Counted from the first letter of the stretch, positions 1-11,428 are shown. The stretch is 64,000 bases of DNA from Siphonodentalium dalli (GCA_032622095.1 CP136065.1:39125503-39189502); one strand, 5' to 3'. The notes: generated by a model from the sequence alone, not told the origin. Made by a program: numbers and translations.

Positions 1-774
1 GTCCGACGTCAATACCACATGGCCACCGAAGCAACCCCAAAAAAAGGAAGCTCGAATGGCCGCTGTATTCTGACGTCGCACTTAGGACACTATATGCACA
101 TTTTAAGGTCTCTATAGTATTTGCACTGTCTCAAAAATCAAATTTGCTTCTAAAAGCTTTTATGGTTTTCCTTCATTTATTTAATTTAAAATTGCAATGT
201 GATGTTATTGTAATTGTATAGTTTCTATTGCTATCACAATGATAAGAGTAGTGAGGGCAAGCTGTCTATATTTTTTTTTTGGAAACGGTCTGGTACCTGC
301 TTTGTATTTCCGGATACCGTGCGAGTTCTTGCCATACAAATAATACAAAAATGCATTTTCTTCGCTATTTTGTCTTGGTGTCAGTATTGTTTACATGTTA
401 TTATTTCGGTATTGACGACTAGTGTTTTTGTACAGTTCGTTGGTATAAAGTTTGTTTTTGCTGTTTTAAACAAATCGGAAATGCGCCTCATGTCAATTTG
501 AAGTTACAACGCTACGACTTCACAGTTCACGTGTTGACTCTGCTCTCTACAATTGAAAAATAATATAGGCCAATGGCATATATTATTATTATTATTTTAT
601 TTCAGATATGAATGTCCATATGTGTGTTTGGAATTATCATTTACAAGTATAGTAAATCCGTCCACTCCTTATCCAAGGGAGATTGATACATAATATCTAA
701 AGCGGATAACGGGCACTTTTATATTCGAGCTTGTGATTTAGCCATTTATTATATATCCATATATTGTATGCTGG

Positions 775-830
775 TGTAATGTGCTAGCATTATGCACATT
801 ACCAACTGAGCCACCATGGTTCCAATCGGT
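775..830 (-). repeat. tRNA-like A-box block (SINE-like relic)
   Basis: On the minus strand this block contains TGGCTCAGTTGGTA, a match to the tRNA internal promoter A box (TRGCNNAGYNGG). It is preceded by a conserved 'accatgg' segment and recurs in copy B near 19905-19960. A convincing B box is not present at the normal spacing, so it is not a tRNA gene. A tRNA-derived SINE head fixed inside the larger repeat is the simplest reading. Confidence 0.35.
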
Positions 831-1406
831 CATTTATTCTATATTATTATGTTTTCATTCATAACGTGGAAAACTTTGCCATTATATCACTCATAATACA
901 AGCTCATACTTTGGTTCTGACTGTATTTTTAATGACAATTGCATGTGAGGGGGGGCTGATTTTAAGATCCCTTCAACCTCAACGATTGAGAACTGGCCTT
1001 ATATCGAGTCAACTCTTGGGGGATCTATTCAATTTACTATGTGTGTGATGTTAAACGAATATTAGTGTGAACTGGGAGAGCGCCCTGATTTTGAATGTGC
1101 CATGTGTTGTAAATTCTTGTTCCCCAATCAAGTCAAAAAAGACTGCGCCGCATTACAGACAATATTGTTGACAATGTGCAAATTGCAAAAAAAAACAAAA
1201 ACTCTTATGTGGGTTGCATAATTAAGCTACAGATTGTGTACAAATGAAATACGAATATTAATTAAGAATTTGAATTTTCTTCGTGTTGGAATAATCCCAG
1301 GTGAGTCAAGGGGCAGGGAACAACTCTGGGATAAAAGGTTGATTCTTTTGTTTTTAATTTGTGGTACCCACCACCCCAGGAACGTTATTTATTTCCATTC
1401 AGATTT

Positions 1407-1440
1407 CGAACATCCACCCCCCCCCCCCCACACACACACG
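1407..1440. repeat. Poly-C / CA low-complexity tract
   Basis: A run of Cs is followed by alternating CA. Copy B has a matching C-rich run near 20428-20442, so the tract is an old part of the shared element that has varied in length. Confidence 0.7.
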
Positions 1441-1886
1441 TTTCGCCAATGGCAATTGTGGACCCACCCCAAGGTTTGATGATAAACGGTGAAAATAATA
1501 GGATAAGGCAGCAGAGGGTGTGAAATGTTTTAAATGAGCATCCGGATGAAATGACAATCAGGTAAGCTTAATGAAAGGTACCAAACATCTCAGTATATCA
1601 TAAAACCCTTATTAACTAAACTTGTCAAAAAAGGTTTAGAATCCATACCCATAGGTTACCCGCAGAATATATGTTACAGAGATGTGATGCACTAATGCGT
1701 GCTCTCTCATGTTGTGACTAACCCAGGCTATATTACTAAATCGTAGCCCAATCTCTGTATTAATGAGGTAATTTTCCATCTTCAGTCTGTTCCATTAAGC
1801 GTCCCAAAATATTAATCATCTCACAATTCATACAGTATTGCATACCAAAGTTTCAAAATATCTAGATTATGCTGAATTGGGAGCAA

Positions 1887-2268
1887 AAACCGTTATCTGA
1901 AGCAGAACATTTCTCTTTGAATGTCCACACGCTATTGATCGATGAAATTAGCATGTTTGTATGGTGATAAAGTGTTCACTGTTATCAGTAGATGACTTTC
2001 ATCCTTTAAGAGAAACAACGCATTTGGCGGGGCACTCTGGGCCACCCCCTCGCTGTCTGCCACTCTGGCTCATGGGTTGAATGTCATTGCCGTTGGTGAC
2101 CTATTCCAGTTACCTCCTGCTTAAACTAATTTTTTTTTGACAAATACTATTCTTTCCAATCTTTGGCATTTATTCAAGCCAATGATTTTCTCAACAAATT
2201 TGAGGCAATATGAAGATATTTTTGAGGCCAGTATTCTGAATAGAGCAGGATATGGCCTCTTGACTGGA
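1887..2268 (+). pseudogene. PIF1-family helicase fragment (copy A), decayed
   Basis: Conceptual translation gives ordered PIF1 helicase motifs. LIDEISM (Walker B/motif II, 1935-1955) is in one frame; after a frameshift come GDKVFTVISR, VGDLFQLPP (motif III region, about 2092-2118), LRQYEDIF and ILNRAGYG (about 2200-2255). The second frame carries stops near 1993 and 2122. A 42-bp insertion near 2030-2072 sits between the FGG and VIAVGD segments and is absent from copy B. The Walker A and C-terminal motifs are missing. PIF1 helicases unwind DNA and are the helicase part of Helitron Rep-Hel proteins. This copy cannot encode an active enzyme. Confidence 0.72.
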
Positions 2269-4315
2269 TAAGATACCTCAGTTTTAAAGCCAAGACTTTA
2301 GAACGCTCCACAACCTGTAACATTACTAGTATTCTTATCAATCCAAATTTCCAAATACATGATCACAAATCTTAAATGTCAACATTACAAACCATCACAG
2401 GCTACAACCCATGCAAATTTATAACCCTATAGTTCGGACATTTTATAACCTTAATTGCAATAACGTCTAGAAGGAACATATCAAATTTTAACATCAAATT
2501 AGTTCCCTGTTCAACCAAATGTTAAATGTAAAATACAGTGCCATTACAACTTTCATTATATCGATAGAGCATCGATATTACCAACAGTACCCATTCCCCA
2601 GTTAATATGGACCACACTAACAGACAATTCTATATATTGTCAACATAGCACGTGACCCATGCGGCCTTAGTCATGATCGTGTCAATGTTTTCTTTGCACA
2701 ATATAACTTCGAATTAAATTTAACAAAACAAAATAAAATATAGCTCAATACTTCTATTTCAAATACATGTAGTTCGTGTGTGATCTGATGCATACATCTT
2801 AGTTTTCTTGTATTATAATAATGCTATAGTATATGTAGAATAGTCCCAGATACACATTAGTTGTATTATTTCGCCTGTGAGTGGCTTGAGCTCACTCCCC
2901 GAACCAACATATTTCGTTTACTCGATGTGTGCCACACGTTACTTAATTTATGGCTGGAGCCATGAATTAAATTTATAACTTAAATTATGGTTGGAGCCAT
3001 AAATTAAATTTAAATTAAATTATTAAATTATATTTTAAGATAACATGTTAACATGAACGTTAAGACATCTTCGACTCAAATGAATTATTTCCCTTTATAT
3101 GTTATCAATATTAGATCGTTATTATTACCCGGAAATTATTGAAAATAGCGTACAGTATCCCTTTAAATGCTGTAGCTCGGTATATCATCTCTGTACCAGT
3201 ATCTTAAATTAACTCTTATCCATCTTTCAAATTATTTACAATAAACGAGCATTGTCCGTTAAGATAGTGTATAGTTCAACAACCTATTTTGAGACACAAT
3301 ACGTTTCACCTAAACGGAATAACCATCAAATATATATATGACAGTCACACGATTTAGAAATCTAAGTCATACCTAAATATAGAGTCGCGCGATGACAAAA
3401 CGAAACCGAAACAGATTGGGAAGCAGCTTGTCGGGGAATTACCCAGAATCTATTTTTCTCTTCCGTAAATACGTTGCATATTCTGCGCGGTCATGTCTAT
3501 ACATGTACGCCTGATGTCGCGGGTGAACACAGTGAATGTACGTGAATAGTAATTGATCGCCAAATATACACAACAAACTCAATTCTTCGCCATCAAACCT
3601 TTGCTGTTATATATTAAACCTTAGTGAGATCATGCATTAATGTTTACAAAGCGAAGTACAATATAACGTACGCTGACCTTATTTCGCACTCGAATGGCTA
3701 ATTGTGCAATATAATTTTCTCTCTAAACGATAGCTGCGCATCAAATACCTCGTAAACATGCATTCCAAGTATCCCCTAATAGGGATGGAACTCTCTGAAC
3801 AAGATTGTATTGCCAGATACTTACGTGTTTTAGTTTTATGCTTGAAAGTATTCACAGAAGGTACACACTCAGTAGATCTAAGTATAATAGCTATGAGAGA
3901 TAACTCTACCTTGAGTTTGGGCATGAGTATTCAGATAAAAATAAAAATGGATCCGGGGATGGATCGCTCGTGCTATTTTCAGGTAAAATCACTCGCATTG
4001 ACGCGATGTGTACTTTTGACTGGTTATGTCCATATATTCCCGAGGGATGGCTAAGCTCTCCTCATCGTGCACGAATCGTTGTCTGCTGAACTAAACAGAT
4101 CAATTTCACAAAACAAATGAATGCATACATTTTGCTAAGTTGAAGAAATATATGCATCAGTACAATGTAGTAGATGTAAATAAACAGGGATAAATTAAGT
4201 GTTTGTATTTTTTGTCGCATGCATGGCTATATGGGTATATAAAGAAAGTTATGGACAAGTTACTTCAGGTGTAGCTAGTTCATACAAAAGTACAACTAGT
4301 GATGTCTCTAATTGT

Positions 4316-6230
4316 GCTCAAGGATGCTATAATCTACATGCATGAGATGTAATAGTGATACACAACACATATTAATGTAGTATGAACTTTAATATAACCC
4401 TAAGTTATAATGTTATATGGAGTATCATGGTGCTATAATCTACATGCATGTGATATAATAGTGATACACAACACATATTAATGTAGTATGAACTTTAATA
4501 TAACCTTAAGTTATAATATTATATGGAGTATCATGGTGCTATAATCTACATGCATGTGATGTAATAGTGATACACAACACATATTAATGTAGTATGAACT
4601 TTAATATAACCCTAAGTTATAATGTTATATGGAGTATCATGGTGCTATAATCTACATGCATGTGATGTAATAGTGATACACAACACATATAATGTAGTAT
4701 GAACTTTAATATAACCCTAAGTTATAATGTTATATGGAGTATCATGGTGCTATAATATACATGCATGTGATGTAATAGTGATACACAACACATATTAATG
4801 TAGTATGAACTTTAATATAACCCTAAGTTATAATGTTATATGGAGTATCATGGTGCTATAATCTACATGCATGTGATGTGATAGTGATACACAACACATA
4901 TTAATGTAGTATGAACTTTAATATAACCCTAAGTTATAATATTATATGGAGTATCATGGTGCTAAATCTACATGCATGTGATATAATAGTGATACACAAC
5001 ACATATTAATGTAGTATGAACTTTAATATAACCCTAAGTTATAATGTTATATGGAGTATCATGGTGCTATAATATACATGCATGTGATATAATAGTGATA
5101 CACAACACATATTAATGTAGTATGAACTTTAATATAACCCTAAGTTATAATGTTATATGGAGTATCATGGTGCTATAATCTACATGCATGTGATGTAATA
5201 GTGATACACAACACATATTAATGTAGTATGAACTTTAATATAACCCTAAGTTATAATGTTATATGGAGTATCATGGTGCTATAATCTACATGCATGTGAT
5301 ATAATAGTGATACACAACACATTAATGTAGTATGAACTTTAATATAACCCTAAGTTATAATGCTATATGGAGTATCATGGTGCTATAATCTACATGCATG
5401 TGATATAATAGTGATACACAACACATATTAATGTAGTATGAACTTTAATATAACCCTAAGTTATAATGTTATATGGAGTATCATGGTGCTATAATCTACA
5501 TGCATGTGATGTAATAGTGATACACAACACATATTAATGTAGCATGAACTTTAATATAACCCTAAGTTATAATGTTATATGGAGTATCATGGTGCTATAA
5601 TCTACATGCATGTGATGTAATAGTGATACACAACACATATTAATGTAGTATGAACTTTAATATAACCCTAAGTTATAATGTTATATGGAGTATCATGGTG
5701 CTATAATCTACATGCATGTGATATAATAGTGATACACAACACATATTAATGTAGTATGACCTTTAATATAACCCTAAGTTATAATGTTATATGGAGTATC
5801 ATGGTGCTATAATCTACATGCATGTGATGTAATAGTGATACACAACACATATTAATGTAGTATGAACTTTAATATAACCCTAAGTTATAATGCTATATGG
5901 AGTATCATGGTGCTATAATCTACATGCATGTGATATAATAGTGATACACAACACATATTAATGTAGTATGAACTTTAATATAACCCTAAGTTATAATGCT
6001 ATATGGAGTATCATGGTGCTATAATCTACATGCATGTGATATAATAGTGATACACAACACATATTAATGTAGTATGAACTTTAATATAACCCTAAGTTAT
6101 AATGTTATATGGTGCTCAAGGATGCTATAATCTACACGCATGAGATGTAATAGTGATACACAACACATATTAATGTAGTATGAACTTTCAAATAATATAA
6201 CCCTAAGTTATAATGCTATATGGAGTATCA
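4316..6230. repeat. 106-bp satellite array, about 18 monomers
   Basis: A head-to-tail array with monomer starts (word TGCTATAATC or variant) at 4325, 4431, 4537, 4643, 4748, 4854, 4960, 5065, 5171, 5277, 5381, 5487, 5593, 5699, 5805, 5911, 6017 and 6123. The period is 104-106 bp. Internal monomers are nearly identical and differ at a few recurring sites (for example ATGTAA/ATATAA and GTTATA/GCTATA). The first and last monomers share variants not seen inside (GCTCAAGGATGCT and GCATGAGATG). It starts at the end of the helicase-bearing element and may have grown from its 3' end. No coding potential. Confidence 0.97.
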
Positions 6231-7716
6231 GGGGACCGACCAGGGTATCAAGACGACAATGATCGCCGATGCTTAAAGATTATTCCTGGCTAGAAGGTAT
6301 ATAAGTAATCATCTTATGAGTCGGGGGGGGTATGGTTTCTGATATAGGATGGTCGGGGTATGGTTTCTCATATAGCACTTGCCTGACTATTATGGGGCAC
6401 TTTGTTAATAACCTTCAGAATTTATCAGGCCGTGACCATGCATGTATTTAGGGAACTGACTAATTTATGTGACAATTTTAACTACTGTTCCTGATCGGTT
6501 CTCGCGCGGTAACTCAGTCTGATATTCGGTCTGTGTCTAGTTAACTATAATTAATATACGTGTTCATATTTTAAGTTACAGTGTCTGCAGTTGTCTGCTA
6601 TTGCCCGGTGCATGTATCAGGCGAGGTGGGACCAATACCACCGACACAAACCGGAGGGTGGTATATCCCCCGTCGTGCCTGGTACCATGCACGCTATACC
6701 AGACAACTGGAGAAACTGTAACGTATTTACCATATCGACATTTTTCAATGAAGACTGTAAAAGACCAAAAAATAACTCACCGTACACTTTGTTCGACGTG
6801 AAATCTGATAATATATTCCAGTTAGTTGAGGGGATGTAACTCTGCGGTATATATTAATGTATATACATGTACTCGAAAACTAACAATCACCACTAAAACG
6901 TACCAACAAGTTTCTGCAAGTGGAACGCAAAATAAAGGTCGTGAATAGCTTGCGACCAATGGTTCGACCAGGCCCGCACAGTAGTGTTGATTTAAGCCGT
7001 GTGTGTTTCCCCAATGATCCCATTCAAGTTTTCAGTGCAGAGAAAGATGACGTCAAAATTTGATCTTTGGCCTCGTACTCCAATGATGGAAATGAACACG
7101 GCACGCATGCAGTTCTGTCATAAGAAAACAACTCTTCAATAGTCGAACAACAAATTCTATGTCAATGGAATTCGTTCTATTTATCATATAAATAAATAAA
7201 GAAGCTAACGCCACGATCATCAGTCACTTATACAACGGATCAACCAGCTGACTTCACATGCCAAGTGAAGAGGTTAGTGAGTAACCTTGGTCAGCATGGG
7301 TTTCGATGCTATACAAGGACTGGTGAAAGCTAACGATACAGTCATCAATCGAATGTCAAGTCATGTACATATGTTTGATAAATATATTTTTATTTTATCA
7401 TAAAATACAAAAAAATGACAATAATATAATTACTCCTGGTTAATATTTAGACATTATTATTTTTTCATATCTACATGTAATTGGAACATTTTACCATCAT
7501 GATCAGTATTAAATACTTAATGATCAGTATTAATATATAATGATCAGTATAAAATTACAGTTATCTAGGCGCATTGTAATCCAAAACCCTTTCAACCATT
7601 GTCCAACATATAGTGTTTCCATGTGGTTTCCCTTAATATCATATAGACTCGAGCGGTTTGGACGGTAGGCCTATGTTTTTGTGCGAGTTCGGAGTGCTGC
7701 AGTTTTCGCAATGCCC
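6231..7716. other. No gene recognised
   Basis: AT-rich sequence with a short duplication of a 'ggtatggtttct' segment near 6328-6372 and three ATGATCAGTATTA-type words at 7498-7550. The open frame at 6591-6839 matches no known protein type and is probably chance. Confidence 0.5.
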
Positions 7717-7828
7717 AGCAATAATCTTTAGTTGTCTTAGAGTGTGTAATTCACAGCAATAATCTTTAGATGTCTTAGAGTGCAATTCACAGCAATAATC
7801 TTTAGATGTCTAATAGTGTGTAATTCAC
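7717..7828. repeat. Three-copy ~39-bp tandem repeat
   Basis: The segment CAGCAATAATCTTTAG followed by 'tgtcttagagtg' and 'aattcaca' occurs three times in a row with small length changes. No coding role is visible. Confidence 0.8.
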
Positions 7829-8469
7829 ATTTCCGATTGTATATTAGTCGTTAAATTTCACATTTATATTTGGTTTGAGGCGGAGGGAAAAGTGCATCTT
7901 TACGAAATGGTGGTTACTAACCTTATATTAGGACAACATCCGGTTTAGCGACCTGGCATAGTGACTATAGTCTCATACCAGGTGAGTAATTCCGGTCGCT
8001 AATTTGAATTGGAGACATGGTAATATTAATGTATATGGTCCCCGCATCAAAGGCAGGACTGGTGTATATGTGACGGTATCATTACGACACAATGATTAAA
8101 GGGACGAAAGGCATTCACAGTGGGTCTGTGAGAACTTATAAAAACATGTAAATCCATCACGATCGAGAACACGAGGAAATATATCGAATATAATAATCCT
8201 CCAATAACGATATTTCGATTTTCAAATTCAATTTTATGTAAACAAACCCTTTACAGTGATTTGTCATGAACATCACATATCGAGCAGTACAACAAATATT
8301 TAGTCTGATCTTCAGAATAGTTTGCAATGCTTTGACCTGTTCCAATGTTTACCGTCACGTGTTGATATAACTTGGGTATTTTATTGGACTACGACGATAA
8401 TGTACATGTAGCTGTAACAGTAATGTTACATAACAATGGTTTTGGTGAAATCTCGTTACTGGACAATTA

Positions 8470-9015
8470 TATATTAACCCTTTCTATACTAAAACATCAT
8501 CGACGAGTAGTTATCTCATAGGACATGTTCAGATAATATAAGTTTAACCATTTATATACTAAAACATCATCGACGAGTAGTTATCACATAGGAAATGTTC
8601 AGATAATAAGTTTAACCATTTCTATACTAAAGCATCATCGACGAGTAGTTATCTCATAGGAAGTGTTCGGATAATATGTTGAACCATTTATATACTAAAG
8701 CATCATCGACGAGTTGTTATTCCATTGGAAATGTTCAGATAATAATTTCAGCAACCGACCGTCTGTTGCACTTATTATCTGAACATATCCCCCAATACAT
8801 AGGACTCCTTCCGTAATAAGTTTAATCATTTCTATACTAATGCATCATCGATGAGTAGTTATCTCATAGGAAATGTTCTGATAATAAGTGTAACCATTTC
8901 TATACTAAAGCATCATCGACAACTAGTTATCCCATAGGAAATGTTCAGATAATAAGTTCAACAACCGACCGTTGGTTGCACTTATTATCTGAACATTTCC
9001 CTCAATAAATAGGAA
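8470..9015. repeat. ~70-bp tandem array with two hairpin modules
   Basis: Six copies of a unit containing CATCATCGACGAGTAGTTAT and AAATGTTCAGATAATA. After the fourth and sixth copies a spacer follows that contains the reverse complement of the unit end (TTATTATCTGAACAT). This gives hairpins at about 8728-8792 and 8937-8999; the second has a perfect outer stem of about 20 bp. The spacer centre (CAACCGACCG...GGTTG) is itself partly palindromic. The alternation of unit and spacer is a small higher-order repeat. Confidence 0.85.
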
Positions 9016-9546
9016 TCCTTAACGTGCATTCGTACAAATCAATAATAGACCCTTCCGATGAACACGTTTTAACTGACTGTGAGAATCCATTTGATATAGA
9101 GCGGGTTAATAATGTAAATAAGAACAGTCGATCTATTTTACATGGATTTGCTGTTCATAGTTTTTCAAATGTTGTAGCTTGCATGCCTTTTTACATGTAT
9201 CCAATGCAAATGCATTGAGTCCCTTCAATGGCCTAAAATATATTAAACCAGTGCGTCGTATGCCCCCTCGCCCGGTCGTGATATTTATACGAAGCCGCAC
9301 GTGGAATATTAACATGAAAGGACGCTATGTTTCTCAGCGCCACATCGATGAATTCAGTAGGCAGTATTGAGTATTCCCTATACAGTTATTGATACCTCTC
9401 CCCCAAAACGACGTATAAACATAGTATAAACGAGCCACAACATCTCTCTTAGGATGTGACCATCACACACATTCCGCGTGCTTGTTTACTTTGTTTGAAT
9501 GAATTATCGAGTTCTTGAAGTTCAATAGAGGATCTCACATGAGTTT

Positions 9547-9790
9547 CTATTTTATACGGAATTTATCAACCGAGTTCACTAAATTCGATTTGAGCCGAGG
9601 TTTAACGAGGCTCAAATAGAATTTAGTGGACGAGGTTGATAAATTACGTATAAAATAGGACGAGTGTGAGATACTTTTTATCACATGATCAAATAAACGC
9701 GAAGCAATGCGAAATATCCATCGAAAACAACGATAAAAACCGCAGCGATCGCAAGTCATTTGAAGAACGATGTGACGTCATCGCACGCGC
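9547..9790 (+). mobile_element. Foldback MITE, copy 1
   Basis: The first half (9547-9658) is a near-perfect palindrome with arms of about 50 bp, starting CTATTTTATACGGAATTTAT and ending with its reverse complement. A conserved tail follows (ATCAAATAAACGCGAAG ... GTGACGTCATCGC). The whole unit is found again in reverse orientation at 46277-46520, so it is a dispersed element and not a local hairpin. It has no open frame of its own and is probably a non-autonomous DNA transposon. Its tail lies next to the propeller-gene fragment at 9866. Confidence 0.65.
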
Positions 9791-9865
9791 TGATATTATA
9801 CGTGTCTCTTATCGATAATTATGAAACTGCTTTTATGGGCAAATTATGTGATAATAATGTTTCTT

Positions 9866-9915
9866 GCATCCATCGGATAAGACCCACCACATGGTATCGT
9901 TATGAGATGTGTCAT
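9866..9915 (-). pseudogene. Fragment of a second NHL/TRIM-like propeller copy
   Basis: The minus-strand translation gives THLITIPCGGSYPMDA, matching THIITISCGGSCPIDV inside the neighbouring gene (about 10137-10185). The DNA is also clearly similar over about 50 bp. It lies just downstream of that gene's stop, between it and the foldback MITE. It is likely the remnant of a tandem duplicate cut away by rearrangement or MITE insertion. Confidence 0.55.
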
Positions 9916-9938
9916 GTACGTGAAGTTCCCTCGATATT

Positions 9939-11204
9939 TTACAGCTGACTCACGTATGCTGTGATAGAGTCGTTCGCAGCGTTTGAAACCATGAAGCACA
10001 CCCTGGACGGGTTGACACATATTCCGGCGGGTCTTGTTACTGATATTACTGAGCGAGTACTTTGTCCGTCACGGCTCAGTTCCATCACTTTAGTACTGTT
10101 GTAGTTGCAGACGTAAATGTTGTCGCCGAACACACATACGTCAATCGGACAAGACCCGCCACATGATATCGTGATGATATGTGTCGCGAGATCTGGAGAC
10201 AACACTACCACCTGATCTGAGTTACAATCGGTCACAAAGATGGCGTCGGCCTCCGGAGATACAGCCAGGGCCCAAGGATCCTTGAAAGCATATGTCGACT
10301 GAGCAATGACGTCACCACTCGTTGTTAGAGCACGCACGCAACAATCGCCGGGACATGTGACAACTAATCGGTCGCCGACGGATCCGATACCTCTACACCC
10401 TCCGGATACAGGAAACGATGTTTGATGACTGAGATCTGATGTTTGATACACCGATATCTGAGATGTTAGATTGTGTGATACGTATATACGATCATTAAGA
10501 TGATAGATACCAGTCGGACGAGAATTGATCGTGAGAGCGACAGACTTGATGGTTTTACCTTTATGGGTTACCAAGCTGAGCGTGTTCGGCGTGTCGGATG
10601 CAATAATCATATTCGACTGCGGACTTTTGTTGAGGAACGCCATCACCGACCAAGTTCCTCCGCATGAAAAGTCGAATTCCTTTACTAATTGACCGATAGG
10701 CTTCTGACAAATAGCCACATCACACGAATCAATCAAAATCTGCTGTACAGAATCCAAAACTCCTGTATTGATGACGGCCTCGTAATCTATCGGCGATAAC
10801 TTTTCGAAATCTCTGAGCAGACTCTTTGAATTGGATATAGAGTGATGCAGCTTGGTCGAACGCTTGTTAAGAGACTTAGCCCTTTTTGTAGCAGATACTT
10901 CTGAAGTAGCCTGTGCGTCGACAGGAACGTCCACTCCCCCCGGGTTTATTGCCGCCCCTTCACATGAATGTGATTCCGCTTCTTTTTCTGGTAACAGTTT
11001 TACTTGTCTCTCTTTCTTCAGTTCGGACAGAACTTTTACTATCTTATCTACGCTCTTTGCTGATAACTTGTGCTTTGACATTGTATCTCTAACGCGGTTG
11101 AGCGTTTTCTGCTCACAGTCATCCACGATCCGTCGAATCTCAGAAAATAATTCTGAACCTCCGTCATCATATCCTTCTCTTTTCCGTCTTGTTTGGTCAG
11201 CCAA
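9939..11204 (-). CDS. TRIM-like protein, coiled coil plus NHL-type beta-propeller (C-terminal part)
   Basis: An open frame of 421 codons, by far the best coding signal in the window. The first codon shown is TTG and is not a real start; the first ATG in this frame is at 11079-11081, so the frame is the 3' part of a longer gene. Residues about 15-70 are charged and helical (SELFSEIRRIVDDCEQKTL, then KVLSELKKERQ), typical of the TRIM coiled coil. About 70-135 is low-complexity linker. From about 165 to the end come repeated beta-propeller blades (IIASDTPNTLSLV, RPTGIYHLNDRIYVS, DPWALAVSPEADAIFVTD, RPAGICVNPSRVCFM). TRIM-NHL proteins are cytosolic, often E3 ligases or RNA-binding factors; bivalves have large expanded sets. 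No RING is present. The frame is unbroken from 11204 to the TAA, unlike the region just upstream. Confidence 0.72.
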   Translation of the reverse strand: MADQTRRKREGYDDGGSELFSEIRRIVDDCEQKTLNRVRDTMSKHKLSAKSVDKIVKVLSELKKERQVKLLPEKEAESHSCEGAAINPGGVDVPVDAQATSEVSATKRAKSLNKRSTKLHHSISNSKSLLRDFEKLSPIDYEAVINTGVLDSVQQILIDSCDVAICQKPIGQLVKEFDFSCGGTWSVMAFLNKSPQSNMIIASDTPNTLSLVTHKGKTIKSVALTINSRPTGIYHLNDRIYVSHNLTSQISVYQTSDLSHQTSFPVSGGCRGIGSVGDRLVVTCPGDCCVRALTTSGDVIAQSTYAFKDPWALAVSPEADAIFVTDCNSDQVVVLSPDLATHIITISCGGSCPIDVCVFGDNIYVCNYNSTKVMELSRDGQSTRSVISVTRPAGICVNPSRVCFMVSNAANDSITAYVSQL

Positions 11205-11428
11205 CCGGGAACAGATTCCTGCTTCTTGTTTGCTTCCGAAAATAATTGATCAAGATCTGATTCGAATAGTTGACATCCGCTTCCATTTTTGCTATCGCCT
11301 TCGACAGATCTTCGAGTTGACATTTTGATATGCAACTGCATGGCACGAGGCACAGCATGGTACAGCATGGGTGCCACAGAATGAATCAATGGGTTGGGGT
11401 GCAGCTCGCAAAATTCGGCGGCTGACAT
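11205..11428 (-). pseudogene. B-box and coiled-coil start of the TRIM-like gene, split over three frames
   Basis: Continues the gene upstream but needs three frame changes. From ATG at 11426-11428: MSAAEFCELHPNPLIHS. Then, one frame over: FCGTHAVPCCASCHAVAYQN (about 11300-11380). Together these give the C-x2-H ... C-x2-H ... C-x2-C zinc pattern of a B-box. A third frame then gives DLSKAIAKMEADVNYSNQ (about 11245-11300), a typical TRIM segment after the B-box, before joining the 421-codon frame near 11235. A good splice acceptor (TTTTATTTTCAG, about 11436-11447) precedes the ATG, so a 5' UTR intron is likely. Either the gene is a young pseudogene or the assembly has small indels. Confidence 0.6.

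Larger units (their letters stand above)
155..4300 (+). mobile_element. Interspersed element with PIF1-like helicase remnant, copy A
   Basis: A long repeat unit that recurs in the window as a second copy (15003-15305 plus 19777-22799) and a third, deleted copy (27690-28830). Order and orientation of the shared blocks are the same in copies A and B: a tRNA-like block near 0.8 kb, a PIF1-type helicase remnant near 1.9-2.3 kb, then a long AT-rich tail to about 4.3 kb. Copy A has extra blocks at 210-345 and 565-700 that B lacks. The helicase and the satellite at the 3' end suggest a Helitron/Helentron-like origin, because such elements encode Rep-PIF1 proteins and often carry tandem repeats in molluscs. 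No Rep domain or terminal hairpin-CTRR end was found, so the class is inferred. The boundaries are approximate. Confidence 0.55.

Noticed and set aside
4316..6230. Possible CRISPR-like array
   Set aside because: Direct repeats are contiguous with no unique spacers; this is a eukaryotic satellite.
6591..6839. Plus-strand frame with 82 codons, and an antisense donor-like GTGAGT near 6772
   Set aside because: No motif, no clear acceptor or partner exon on either strand.
9024..9370. Two overlapping frames (MHSYKSIIDPS..., ...RPVVIFIRSRTWNIN...)
   Set aside because: Codon-like texture but no family, no splice context and location between hairpin arrays; cannot be supported.
10852..11328. Plus-strand frame of 158 codons
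   Set aside because: Antisense shadow of the TRIM-like gene.
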